Assembly: GCF_000812565.1 (NCBI RefSeq)
Contig: NZ_JTAM01000036.1
Location: 1 to 38,016, forward strand
Origin: Flammeovirga sp. OC4
GTDB lineage: Bacteria > Bacteroidota > Bacteroidia > Cytophagales > Flammeovirgaceae
Reading direction: 5' to 3'
Length of the DNA: 38,016 nucleotides
This document shows, piece after piece, positions 26,882 through 34,696 of the stretch. A program made the position numbers and the translations under genes. The notes below the pieces were generated by a model, which did not search any database, was not told the origin of the DNA, and saw only the letters and a program-made list of their open reading frames with translations. How positions within the stretch are numbered: position 1 is the first letter of the stretch; every line of letters starts with the position of its first letter.

Positions 26882-28180
26882 ATGAAAAAAGAAAAAAAGT
26901 TATCAACGCAGTTACCAACAATTGCAGAATATTTATTCAAGCAGAACCATATACCTAAGAAAATAAGAAAAGGAGGTAAGGAGTTTTGGTATAGTTCTCC
27001 AATTACTGGAAGTGATTCAAATCCAAGTTTTAAAGTTGATATACAAAAAGATGTATGGTTTGATCACTCAACTGGGGTAGGAGGTCATATTGCAGATCTA
27101 GTGGTACAAATGAAAAATGTATCAGATAAAGAAGCCTATCGAATTTTGTATAATGAAACACCAGTTGCAGATCATTCTAAAATGACAGAAACTTTTCATG
27201 ATGTACAAGCAAAAACAATCAATGAAGGAGAAGTTTTCCAGGCTTCACAAAATGAATACATAAGCCATAAAGATCTTTTGAAAAATAGTATGGCAATAAA
27301 ATACTTAAAAAGTAGGGGTATTAATCCTAATGATGCAGCAAATCATATGTCTGTGGTACTCTATAAATCAAACGGAAATTTAAGAAAAGATGGGAAGCCA
27401 TTTTTTGCAATTGGATGGAAAAATATGTCAGGGGGTTGGGAGTTGACCTCAATGTCTACTGATAAAAGATTTAAATCCTCTATTGGTAAGAAAGATCTAA
27501 CTTATATAAGATGTAAAAGGTTTGAGACAACAGCGAAAGAAGTGACAATCTTTGAAAGTATGATTGATTTTCTTTCCATTTTAAATTACACAAATAGAGC
27601 TGATTTAATTTTTAATACGGATATCATAATCCTAAATACAACAGCTGTATTCCAACAGTACTTTGAAAGGTTGACAAATCATTACCATACGTTCCATTGC
27701 TATACTGATAATGACGAAGCCGGAACACAAATCATACAATCTTTACAATATAAAATAGAAAGCAAAAGAATTTTGGTAAACGATTGCCGACCATTCTTTG
27801 ATGGTTTTAAAGATATCAATGATAAGGTTGTAAGGCATCAAGCAGAGCGAGGAGCTATAGATCAAACATCGTTAAGATACAATGCTAGTTTCAAAGAGTC
27901 TATTTTTAAAGCTTTGGTTTTATACAAGAAGTCAACTTCAGTACATATGACAGATGATTTAGCATCAAAGTATTGGTATTCTTTAGATACAAAAGAGGAA
28001 AGGGAAAAGCACCAAAAGAAATTAAAATTCAATGAAACTATTGATGAGTTGATTTCTACCTTCTCAGGTTTTAGAATTATGTATGAGAGGGTGATGAAGC
28101 AAAAAGCTGAGGGGGTAGTGCAATCAGTTACTTTTTATTATAACCAGGTGGTGAAGGGTGTGGATAATACGATATTGTGA
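26882..28180 (+). CDS. Primase-like protein with TOPRIM domain
   Basis: 432 residues. The N-terminal ~80 residues resemble the CHC2-type primase start ('KEFWYSSPITGSDSNPSFKV', 'WFDHSTGVGGHIADLVVQ') but lack the zinc-binding Cys residues; this variant is common in Bacteroidota mobile elements. The TOPRIM domain follows, with the catalytic Glu225 (TIFESMIDFLSIL) and DND at 276-278 (CYTDNDEAGTQI). The last ~110 residues are helical and not recognised. It should make RNA primers for element replication. No helicase is fused or adjacent, so the host helicase is probably recruited. Iterons lie just upstream. No conjugation genes accompany it. Confidence 0.85.
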   Translation: MKKEKKLSTQLPTIAEYLFKQNHIPKKIRKGGKEFWYSSPITGSDSNPSFKVDIQKDVWFDHSTGVGGHIADLVVQMKNVSDKEAYRILYNETPVADHSKMTETFHDVQAKTINEGEVFQASQNEYISHKDLLKNSMAIKYLKSRGINPNDAANHMSVVLYKSNGNLRKDGKPFFAIGWKNMSGGWELTSMSTDKRFKSSIGKKDLTYIRCKRFETTAKEVTIFESMIDFLSILNYTNRADLIFNTDIIILNTTAVFQQYFERLTNHYHTFHCYTDNDEAGTQIIQSLQYKIESKRILVNDCRPFFDGFKDINDKVVRHQAERGAIDQTSLRYNASFKESIFKALVLYKKSTSVHMTDDLASKYWYSLDTKEEREKHQKKLKFNETIDELISTFSGFRIMYERVMKQKAEGVVQSVTFYYNQVVKGVDNTIL

Positions 28181-28254
28181 TGAAAAAGTTTATTGATTGT
28201 ATGTAGTAAGTAAAATGAAATTCTCTATTTTTGTTTATAGAAGGTTTTATTATA

Positions 28255-28275
28255 AATTAGTTATAATAACTAATT
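28255..28275. promoter_or_regulatory. 21-bp perfect palindrome upstream of the HipA-like gene
   Basis: AATTAGTTAT, a central A, ATAACTAATT. It sits in the 205-base gap between the primase and the HipA-like pair, 111 bases before the pair. A dimer operator that controls the pair is the simplest reading; no HTH antitoxin is encoded in the pair itself. Confidence 0.5.
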
Positions 28276-28385
28276 GATAACAATTAAGAAAACACTTTTT
28301 GATTAAAGCTAAGAACTTAAATAGTTCTACTTTTATAAACGGTGATAATGTCTAATATTTCAACTTAATAAAAAATAACATCCTT

Positions 28386-29228
28386 TTGAATGAAATAGAA
28401 ACACTAAATGCTGTACAAATACTTCAACAATATAATACTCATAGTATGCCATTTCAGGTTATGTGTGAAGATCAAGAAATATACGTAGCAAAATCAATTT
28501 TTTTACCTGAACCTCCTTTTGGAGATTTAATAAACGAGATATTAGCTGTTTATTTCTTAGAGATATTTGGAGTTAAGACAGCTAAGCCTTGTTTAATTAA
28601 GATATCTCAGGAAGTTTTTACTTCCTTTATTGAATCTGGTGGAGAATGTAATTCTAAGTATGAGAAATTTAATTTTGAAGATAAATTATTTTTTGGATCA
28701 TTATTTATAGAAAATGCAACTGAGCTTGAATCATATTCTACAAACATAAAAAGTAAATACGATTTTAATAAATTTATAGACCCACTTAATTTAATTAAGA
28801 TTGGTGTATTTGATTCATGGTTTGGTAATATGGATAGAAGAGGTAGTAATCCAAATATTTTACTTTTAGAATTTAATGGTGGAAAATTTGATTTTTTACC
28901 AATCGACCATGCTCATTCATTTGGGTATCAGTCTAATTATAAGAATTTGAATCCTCATTTAATGCCTATTCCTCCTAATAAAACTATTTTACAAACTCCA
29001 ATCTCAAAAAGTATTCTTACCTTTGTTGAAGATGATACAGTTTCTAATTTAAAAGACGAAATATTAACAAGTTTAGAAGAAGCATCAAAAAATATGGATT
29101 TTATTTTTGATCAAGTTCCAAAATCATTTGGATTTAGTAAAAAAGGTAAACAAAAAGTAAAAAAAGTATTATCAGATGTCGATAGAAACGAATTAGTATC
29201 TAATTTATATTTAAATTATTTAAAATGA
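28386..29228 (+). CDS. HipA-like Ser/Thr kinase (HipA_2 type)
   Basis: 280 residues starting at TTG 28386; the nearby ATG at 28390 is out of frame, and the next in-frame ATG would delete the first conserved segment (NAVQILQQYNTHSMPFQVM). Kinase landmarks: 'YVAKSI' (likely ATP lysine), FDSWFGNMDRRGSNPN (143-157) as catalytic loop with Asp150, Asn155 and Asn157, and PIDHAHSFG with the metal-binding Asp174. It is shorter than classical HipA (about 440) because it lacks the N-terminal HipA subdomain. Such kinases phosphorylate translation-related or other proteins in toxin-antitoxin systems; the target here is unknown. It overlaps the DUF3037 gene by 4 bases (ATGA). Base composition is clearly more AT-rich than the flanking genes, consistent with separately acquired cargo. 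Confidence 0.8.
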   Translation: MNEIETLNAVQILQQYNTHSMPFQVMCEDQEIYVAKSIFLPEPPFGDLINEILAVYFLEIFGVKTAKPCLIKISQEVFTSFIESGGECNSKYEKFNFEDKLFFGSLFIENATELESYSTNIKSKYDFNKFIDPLNLIKIGVFDSWFGNMDRRGSNPNILLLEFNGGKFDFLPIDHAHSFGYQSNYKNLNPHLMPIPPNKTILQTPISKSILTFVEDDTVSNLKDEILTSLEEASKNMDFIFDQVPKSFGFSKKGKQKVKKVLSDVDRNELVSNLYLNYLK

Positions 29229-30106
29229 AATCATATTATAGCATAATTAGATTTGTAAATAACCCTTTAAGTAAGGAGAATTTAGCAATTGGAATAATCT
29301 TGGTTTCAAAAAGTAAAGTTTATTACAAATTTTCAGATCAAAAAATCAGGTTTTCTAAAAATATTAATAGTTCAAATGCAAAGTTATTAGACTATACTAT
29401 TAAGAAAGTATCAGATTTTATTGATTCTGAATTTAGAAAGGATATTTCTTTATTTTCTCAAGATAATTCTATATATATAGATTATCTCAAAAGATTGTCT
29501 ATTTATAATAATGGATTTTTACAATTTGATAATCCAAAGGCTTTAAACTTAGAATTTAATTCAATTAGTTTTGAAAATTTTTATCAAAAATTTATTGAAA
29601 TAAAATATAAAAAGATTTCAAAAGAGACTGTCGATAAATCATTTGAGAATACTATTAAAAAGGTATTTCATGAACCACTAAAAGGTCTTATAGATTTGGA
29701 TTATAAGATTAAAAAACAAGAAATACCTAATCTATTTTTTAATTATACTCTTGATGGAATAGGTGTTAATGGAAGCATTTATTCTGTAAAATCTTTGGAT
29801 TTAAATTCCGAAAAACCTATTGACACTTTCCAAAGAGAAATTTCTGATTTAGAGAGCTTAAATTATAGATTAGATTTATTTAGTAAAGAGAATTTGTCTA
29901 ATCCAAATTCGGATAATCATTATTTAGTTGTGAATGAATATAAAGGAAGAAAGGATTCATATCAAAAATTGTATGAAATTCTTAAAAGTCAAAATGATTT
30001 ATCTTTTCCATATTCTGTAATAAGTACCGATGAATTACCAACTTTAACAAAGAAAATTAAATCATCAGAATCAATAATCAAATTTTCTGATTTTATCAAA
30101 AAATAA
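29225..30106 (+). CDS. DUF3037 family protein, partner of the HipA-like kinase
   Basis: 293 residues. The opening 'YYSIIRFVNNPLSKENLAIG' followed by 'IILVSKSKVYYKFSD' is the typical start of DUF3037 (short beta-strand then helix). Genes of this family are frequently found beside HipA-like kinases, as here, with a 4-base overlap. Known function: none. By position it is the candidate regulator, antitoxin or substrate adaptor of the kinase (inference). The gene is Lys/Asn/Ile-rich and AT-rich like its partner. A terminator follows at 30160. Confidence 0.72.
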   Translation: MKSYYSIIRFVNNPLSKENLAIGIILVSKSKVYYKFSDQKIRFSKNINSSNAKLLDYTIKKVSDFIDSEFRKDISLFSQDNSIYIDYLKRLSIYNNGFLQFDNPKALNLEFNSISFENFYQKFIEIKYKKISKETVDKSFENTIKKVFHEPLKGLIDLDYKIKKQEIPNLFFNYTLDGIGVNGSIYSVKSLDLNSEKPIDTFQREISDLESLNYRLDLFSKENLSNPNSDNHYLVVNEYKGRKDSYQKLYEILKSQNDLSFPYSVISTDELPTLTKKIKSSESIIKFSDFIKK

Positions 30107-30140
30107 TAATAAAATATTGTTGACAATAGGTTATATTTTG

Positions 30141-30150
30141 AGAACGTTCT
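30141..30150. repeat. Short perfect palindrome AGAACGTTCT
   Basis: A 10-base perfect palindrome between the DUF3037 stop and the terminator. It could be a regulatory half-site pair; low information content. Confidence 0.25.
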
Positions 30151-30159
30151 TCCACTAAG

Positions 30160-30198
30160 AGAAAGGATTGGGTTTAGGACCTGATCCTTTCTTTTTTT
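30160..30198 (+). terminator. Terminator after the HipA-like/DUF3037 pair
   Basis: AGAAAGGAT (30160-30168) pairs with ATCCTTTCT (30184-30192), followed by a T run to 30198. It closes the cargo operon and separates it from the late region. Confidence 0.85.
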
Positions 30199-30231
30199 GA
30201 TGCCTTAAATTGATTTAAAATTTATCTCTAG

Positions 30232-30317
30232 TTTACGATGTGTCTACGTTATAACCACGCTCTAGTATCAACTTTAATGCTGCTGTTTATGTACATTTTA
30301 CGATGTGATTATGTTAT
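30232..30317. repeat. Two direct repeats TTTACGATGTG-N5-GTTAT
   Basis: Copies at 30232-30252 and 30297-30317, 65 bases apart, identical in the 11-base and 5-base parts. The 416-base gap 30107-30522 carries no gene; it holds the terminator, these repeats, and the late-promoter-like block at 30423. The second copy (TTATGTTATTT) resembles a XerD-type arm, but the fit on the other arm is poor. Confidence 0.5.
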
Positions 30318-30422
30318 TTTAAGCATTAATGTTAGATAAATGCGATATTGATATGACCATTTTATTGAAATAAATGGGTGTACAGTATTTTTACTTGTTG
30401 GATATCCAAAACAAGTAATCAG

Positions 30423-30456
30423 ATCAAATTGGTTTATACAGATTAGCATCTCTTTA
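30423..30456 (+). promoter_or_regulatory. Late-promoter-like block, copy 1
   Basis: ATCAAATTGGTTTA at 30423-30436 and AGCATCTCTTTA at 30445-30456, 66 bases before the ATG of the small acidic gene. A second copy with identical spacing precedes the structural operon at 31250. Downstream, both share GTTCTT followed by AAGAATTA (here 30485-30499) just before the gene. It does not match the host consensus, so an element-encoded activator is likely (inference). Confidence 0.6.
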
Positions 30457-30522
30457 GAAAGGATTTAGAGTCGTCTATCTTAGAGTTCTTAAAGAATTAG
30501 AACACAAATTAGTAACACTAAG

Positions 30523-30762
30523 ATGGAAAACATTAATGAAGAAATTGTAGAAGATTATAAAGAGGCAATCACTGAGGTACAAGAAGCAATAAAAGGTACT
30601 TTGGGAGAAAAACATGCACAGCACCCTGTTGTTGTAGCTTCAATGCTTCAGGGTATTCAACTGAAAAGGTTGGCGGATCTTATGGAACTTAATCACCTGG
30701 ATTCAGATGATGGAGGATATGAAGGGGAAGGTATGGAGCTGAATCAGGAAGAAGCGAGATAA
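30523..30762 (+). CDS. Small acidic helical protein
   Basis: 79 residues, very acidic, helical N-terminal two thirds ('NEEIVEDYKEAITEVQEAIK', 'HPVVVASMLQGIQLKRLADLMEL'), Glu/Gly tail. Not recognised. It has its own copy of the late-promoter-like block and ends at a strong hairpin, so it is a separately regulated single-gene unit. A scaffold, packaging or regulatory role would fit its size and charge, but nothing proves one. Confidence 0.6.
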   Translation: MENINEEIVEDYKEAITEVQEAIKGTLGEKHAQHPVVVASMLQGIQLKRLADLMELNHLDSDDGGYEGEGMELNQEEAR

Positions 30763-30795
30763 ACATAGTAATTTAGTATCAAAAAAATAGCTATT

Positions 30796-30824
30796 AAAAG
30801 CCGTCACAATGTGATGGCTTTTTT
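30796..30824. terminator. Bidirectional terminator between convergent small genes
   Basis: AAAAGCCGTCAC (30796-30807) pairs with GTGATGGCTTTT (30811-30822), one G-T pair, loop AAT, with T runs on both strands. It ends the acidic-protein gene and the opposite-strand HTH-like gene. Confidence 0.85.
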
Positions 30825-31102
30825 TAATCCTCTTCGAGTAAATCAATTTGAAACAATTCATTGAGAATATCAATTACGTCCTTACGTTTGATTATTTTAC
30901 GGCTATCGTAGCCTAGTTGTCTTACTTGATAGTTAAATGAGCCTTCATTGATATTTAGCATTGCAGCAATTTGCTTTTTTTGAAATACAACAGTTCCCTT
31001 TTTGAATTCTTCAATAAACTTGTTTTTAATATCAAAATGGATGTTTTGATTGAGCATCTTAATGAAGTCACTATTGGATATTTTATCTCTACCAGGAATC
31101 AT
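30824..31102 (-). CDS. Small putative DNA-binding protein
   Basis: 92 residues, basic and helical. Residues about 38-75 ('FQKKQIAAMLNINEGSFNYQ' then VRQLGYDSRKIIKRKDVIDIL) look like a helix-turn-helix followed by a recognition/dimer helix. It is the only leftward gene in the late region and lies between the two copies of the 34-bp block, so it is the obvious candidate to bind them. Its 5' end is 80 bases from the ATCAAA repeats of the structural operon promoter. No family is recognised. Confidence 0.6.
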   Translation of the reverse strand: MIPGRDKISNSDFIKMLNQNIHFDIKNKFIEEFKKGTVVFQKKQIAAMLNINEGSFNYQVRQLGYDSRKIIKRKDVIDILNELFQIDLLEED

Positions 31103-31182
31103 ATTTAGTTGAAATTAAGTTATCTGAAGTATTAAAGTTAATCAATTCTATTCTAGTAAAACATTAGAAAAAAAGTAAAAAC

Positions 31183-31220
31183 ATCAAACTAGATCAAATT
31201 AGTTGAATTAGATCAAAATT
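31183..31220. repeat. Clustered ATCAAA repeats upstream of the structural operon
   Basis: ATCAAACTAG (31183-31192), ATCAAATTAG (31193-31202) and ATCAAAATT (31212-31220) stand nearly in tandem, sharing their core with the start of the 34-bp block at 31250. This spacing (10 and 19 bases) places them on one DNA face, as expected for cooperative binding of a regulator. Confidence 0.45.
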
Positions 31221-31249
31221 CCATAAACCTAAACTCCTAATTTTATTTC

Positions 31250-31283
31250 ATCAAATTAGTTTACCTATAGAAGCACCTCTTTA
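31250..31283 (+). promoter_or_regulatory. Late-promoter-like block, copy 2
   Basis: ATCAAATTAGTTTA at 31250-31263 and AGCACCTCTTTA at 31272-31283, the same 8-base gap as in copy 1. The structural operon begins 57 bases downstream, and GTTCTT/AAGAATTA recurs at 31303-31320. Confidence 0.6.
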
Positions 31284-31339
31284 TCAAACAAAAAAATGGT
31301 GCGTTCTTGCCTAAGAATTAAGATAGAGACAACGAAATT

Positions 31340-33298
31340 ATGAGCCAACATCAAGTAAGATACTTGAATGGCGGTTTGGGTGTTACAGCAGATAAAAAGC
31401 GAAGAATTCAGTCAGGAAACGAGTATGACTACTTGTTCCTTTCACCTGAAAGAAGTGATCCGATTCTGCATAAGAACGGAAGCACTTTTGATACAATCGG
31501 TTTTATGAAACAGATTGTTGAAAAGACAAAAGGTGATACGCTGAAGTTTTCAAGATGGATAAAGAAAAGTGATATACAATCTACTCTTCACGCACTGTTT
31601 GATTTTATGTACAATCATATACAGTACAAACAGGATGACCCCGGAGAGGAGCAGTTAAGACGACCTGCCCGAAGCTGGTCTGACCGAAGAACAGGTGTTG
31701 ACTGTGATTGTTATTCGATCTTTATTTCCTCGGTACTTTCCAATTTAGGAATACCGCATACTTTTCGAAAAACCAAATACTATCATAGATCTTACTTTCA
31801 ACATATCTATGTAGTTGTTCCCAAGTTTGCCGGTGCAAACATGAATGACAGGAAACAGTACTGGGCTATCGACCCGGTTATGGACAGGTTTGACGATGAA
31901 AAGATTTTTACGGGTAAACATGACTTAACAGTATTAAAAGCAAAAGGCATGAATGGAACAGGTTTATCAGGCGTAGATGGATTGCCAATACGTTACATGA
32001 ATGGATTGAATGGTTTTCAGCCAGTGAATCGATCTATCCGAAGTAAAAACCTTGTATGTAAGTGCTTATTGAAAGGTCTTGACGGTACAATTTACGGTCT
32101 TGATGAAAGTCAGGTGTTTTACAGTGCTGAAGGAGCACAGCTTCAGGCATTGCATGGTGATGAAATTGTACTTGAGAGCAATGGCGAATTCTATTCACCT
32201 TTAAGGGGTTTTGGAGGTTTAGGGTCTGTCTACGGACTAGGTTTTTTTGGAAAAATCTGGACCGCAGTAAAAACAGTAGGCGGAAAAATTTGGAAAGGGG
32301 CCAAAAGTCTTTTTACAAAGAAAAAATTAACCAAGGTTGCTGACGTTGCAAGTGCTGCTACTGGCGGTGGTGGAAAGCCCACATTTAAAGCAGATCCAAG
32401 ATTTGTAAAAGGCATCACCAAAGAACAGATGTTTAATCCTAAGAAGCCTATTTATAACGGGACTACCTTTACTAAAGTAACACCTGTTACTGGTGCTGGT
32501 AGTAACTTAAACTTGAATTGGCTGAATAAAGCAGGGAGTACAGCGAATATGCTTTCTACGGCTTTTGGATTAAAAAATACTCAAGTAGGGCAGGTTGTAA
32601 GTCAAGTGAATGCGAAGGTGAATCAATTAAATGCAGAGCTTAATGCTCAGAAGCAATTGAATCAGACTCTTCAATCAGCATCAGCAGACGGAAAACTAGA
32701 TACAAGGGAAATATTAGCACTTGTCAAAGCATCGCAGGGAGCAGGAGTTACGCATGATGATATGCTCAAACATATCAGGTCTTACTCCATGAAACCCGAA
32801 GAGGTACAGAAGTATGCAGATATTTCGTCAAAACGTGCAGCTGTAGCCGCACTGGCAAAAGGCACAACAAAAGAGGAAGCACATAAACTTGCTCAATTAT
32901 ATGCGGCTGAGGCGGCAGGAAAAACAGCATCAAAAGAAGATGCTCAGCTTCTTGCTCAATTGTATGCTGAACAAGCCGGAGCGAAAAAAATTGATCTTGC
33001 AGAAGCACAGCGAATCGCAAAAGCGGAGGCCAAGGCCAACGGAGTTTCACTTTCATTGTCGCAGAAAATTGCAAAGCTGGAAGCGAAGGCGGCTATGGTG
33101 GGAAAAGCCAGTAAGGAGGACGTAGAAAAAACAGCAGAACAGCAAGCCAAGCTGGAAAATGCAAAAACCCGTCTTTACATTCAAAAGCAAATGCAATTGA
33201 AAGAACAGGAAGAAAGACAAAGGGCCGACAACAATAAAAATCTCATGATTATGGGAGGTTTGGCGGCTGCGGCATTAGTGTATATGAAAATGACCTGA
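31340..33298 (+). CDS. Transglutaminase/papain-like enzyme fused to a membrane-active tail
   Basis: 652 residues. The N-terminal ~195 residues hold a transglutaminase-like core: Cys122 in GVDCDCYSIFISSVLSNLGI, His155 in YFQHIYVVV and Asp178 in WAIDPV, the expected Cys-His-Asp order. Around 215-290 come GLxG-rich segments (GLNG, KGLDGTIYGLDES). At about 298-320 an amphipathic basic segment (FFGKIWTAVKTVGGKIWKGA) could insert in membranes. Residues 400-630 are Ala/Lys/Gln-rich helix, and the chain ends in a short hydrophobic helix (IMGGLAAAALVYM). The fold family includes crosslinkers and proteases; which applies is open. The tail from about 255 on is paralogous to the next gene, 4 bases downstream. 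First gene of the structural operon. Confidence 0.75.
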   Translation: MSQHQVRYLNGGLGVTADKKRRIQSGNEYDYLFLSPERSDPILHKNGSTFDTIGFMKQIVEKTKGDTLKFSRWIKKSDIQSTLHALFDFMYNHIQYKQDDPGEEQLRRPARSWSDRRTGVDCDCYSIFISSVLSNLGIPHTFRKTKYYHRSYFQHIYVVVPKFAGANMNDRKQYWAIDPVMDRFDDEKIFTGKHDLTVLKAKGMNGTGLSGVDGLPIRYMNGLNGFQPVNRSIRSKNLVCKCLLKGLDGTIYGLDESQVFYSAEGAQLQALHGDEIVLESNGEFYSPLRGFGGLGSVYGLGFFGKIWTAVKTVGGKIWKGAKSLFTKKKLTKVADVASAATGGGGKPTFKADPRFVKGITKEQMFNPKKPIYNGTTFTKVTPVTGAGSNLNLNWLNKAGSTANMLSTAFGLKNTQVGQVVSQVNAKVNQLNAELNAQKQLNQTLQSASADGKLDTREILALVKASQGAGVTHDDMLKHIRSYSMKPEEVQKYADISSKRAAVAALAKGTTKEEAHKLAQLYAAEAAGKTASKEDAQLLAQLYAEQAGAKKIDLAEAQRIAKAEAKANGVSLSLSQKIAKLEAKAAMVGKASKEDVEKTAEQQAKLENAKTRLYIQKQMQLKEQEERQRADNNKNLMIMGGLAAAALVYMKMT

Positions 33299-33302
33299 TC
33301 TT

Positions 33303-34676
33303 ATGGTTTTTGGTCATCATAAAATATATAATTCTCTATCGTTCTGTGAAGGTGATCTATCTGGTCTAAATGTAGGGGGAAGTGAAGTATTTTACTTTCC
33401 CCATCTGATAGGCTTGCAGAAAAATGATAAAGACATCGTATTGTCAGACGGACAATACTTCTATGAACCTGTAGTAAGCTCACTCAATGGAGAGCATCAG
33501 CTGGGTTTTTTCAGAAGGTTATGGAAAGGGATCAAACGGACGGTCCGAAAAGTAGGCAAGTTTGTTGGTAAAGTAGCTGGCAAAGTAGTCAAAGGAGTGA
33601 AACGAGTAGCGAGAGCTACTTGGAAAGGAATCAAGAGAGTAGGAAGGGCTGTATGGACAGGTGTAAAGAACGCTGGTAAGTTTCTCTATAAAAAAGTTCT
33701 TCCTGTTTTCAAGAAAATAGTAAAAGTAGTAGCTCCCATATTAAGCTTTGTGCCTGGTCCAATCGGTTTGATAGCAACAGCGGCAAGTATTCTTGTTGAC
33801 TTGATTCCTGACCCGAAAAACCCGGCAAAGAAAATTCCGGTGAAGAAGAAAGTAACCAAGATGGTGAAAAGCCGTAAGGTTGCACCTACTGGAAAAAAGG
33901 TCACACTTAAAAAAGAAGTACTGGCCGTTGATAAAAATGCTACTTCTGAACAGCAGAAAAACTTCAAGAGGCAACAGGAAATTGCAAAGCAGCATCAGAT
34001 TAATCAGGCGATTGCCAAACAGCAGTTGTTACAGGCTCATCAGCAGCTTTCAGTGTTAGGTGATCAGGTAAAGCAATTTGCAAAACGGAAGAAACTCAAT
34101 ATGTCTGAACTTCTTGGTATTGTGAAAAATGCTCAAAAAATTGGTGTTGATCATCAGGACTTGATCAAGAATATCAGAATATTTCAGAGGAGTGCGATTG
34201 ATGTTCAAAAGCTGACTGACCTCAATGCGAATGCAAGGGCAATGGAGGCTCTTTCCAAGGGTGTTTATAAGGAAGACTTTCATAAAATTGCCAAACTTGA
34301 AGCGAGTAATGCATCTCAAAGAACAGCACAGAAAGATGAAACTGAACTGATTGCTCAATTAACGGCACAGAAGCACAATTCAGGGAAGATTGAAAAATCT
34401 GAACTTGAAAACCTTGTCCGTCTTGAAACTAAAGCTGGAGGTGCAGCAACTGCAAAGCAGGTGAGTGATTATTCAAAGATTGAAAATACTATTAATGCTG
34501 ATACTTTGTTATCACAAAGCGAAGTGAAAAACAAAACAACCAAGGCACTTCAGCTTGCAAAGTATCAGGCATTAATAGCTGAAAATAAACGACAACCAAA
34601 CTCAAAAACTAACAATAACCTATTGATGTATGGAGCTATTGGGCTCCTTGCATTAATAGCGGGTTCAAATTCCTGA
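33303..34676 (+). CDS. Membrane-active structural protein, paralogue of the preceding tail
   Basis: 457 residues. 'EVFYFPHLIGLQ', 'DIVLSDGQYFYEP' and 'LGFFRRLWKGIK' align with the upstream protein's 'QVFYSAEGAQLQ', 'EIVLESNGEFYSP' and 'LGFFGKIWTAVK'. The following region (60-130) is extremely basic with repeated Trp-Lys-Gly units, then a hydrophobic stretch 'VAPILSFVPGPIGLIATAAS' (about 142-162). The helical region ('ELLGIVKNAQKIGVDHQDLI') matches 'EILALVKASQGAGVTHDDML' upstream, and the end is again a short hydrophobic helix. There is no catalytic domain. The composition suggests binding to nucleic acid or acidic lipid in a virion (inference). Confidence 0.65.
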   Translation: MVFGHHKIYNSLSFCEGDLSGLNVGGSEVFYFPHLIGLQKNDKDIVLSDGQYFYEPVVSSLNGEHQLGFFRRLWKGIKRTVRKVGKFVGKVAGKVVKGVKRVARATWKGIKRVGRAVWTGVKNAGKFLYKKVLPVFKKIVKVVAPILSFVPGPIGLIATAASILVDLIPDPKNPAKKIPVKKKVTKMVKSRKVAPTGKKVTLKKEVLAVDKNATSEQQKNFKRQQEIAKQHQINQAIAKQQLLQAHQQLSVLGDQVKQFAKRKKLNMSELLGIVKNAQKIGVDHQDLIKNIRIFQRSAIDVQKLTDLNANARAMEALSKGVYKEDFHKIAKLEASNASQRTAQKDETELIAQLTAQKHNSGKIEKSELENLVRLETKAGGAATAKQVSDYSKIENTINADTLLSQSEVKNKTTKALQLAKYQALIAENKRQPNSKTNNNLLMYGAIGLLALIAGSNS

Positions 34677-34696
34677 AAACTTAATTTTATTAACAA

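Noticed and set aside
26882-28180. Element as a conjugative transposon, because TOPRIM primases are common on them
   Set aside because: No relaxase, coupling protein or Tra-type gene is visible; repressor, early promoter and structural genes point to a virus.
32775-33074. Open frames on both strands inside the enzyme and its paralogue
   Set aside because: They overlap the long, well-supported structural genes fully, have no signal or motif and skewed composition (Lys/Ala-rich frames read out of phase).
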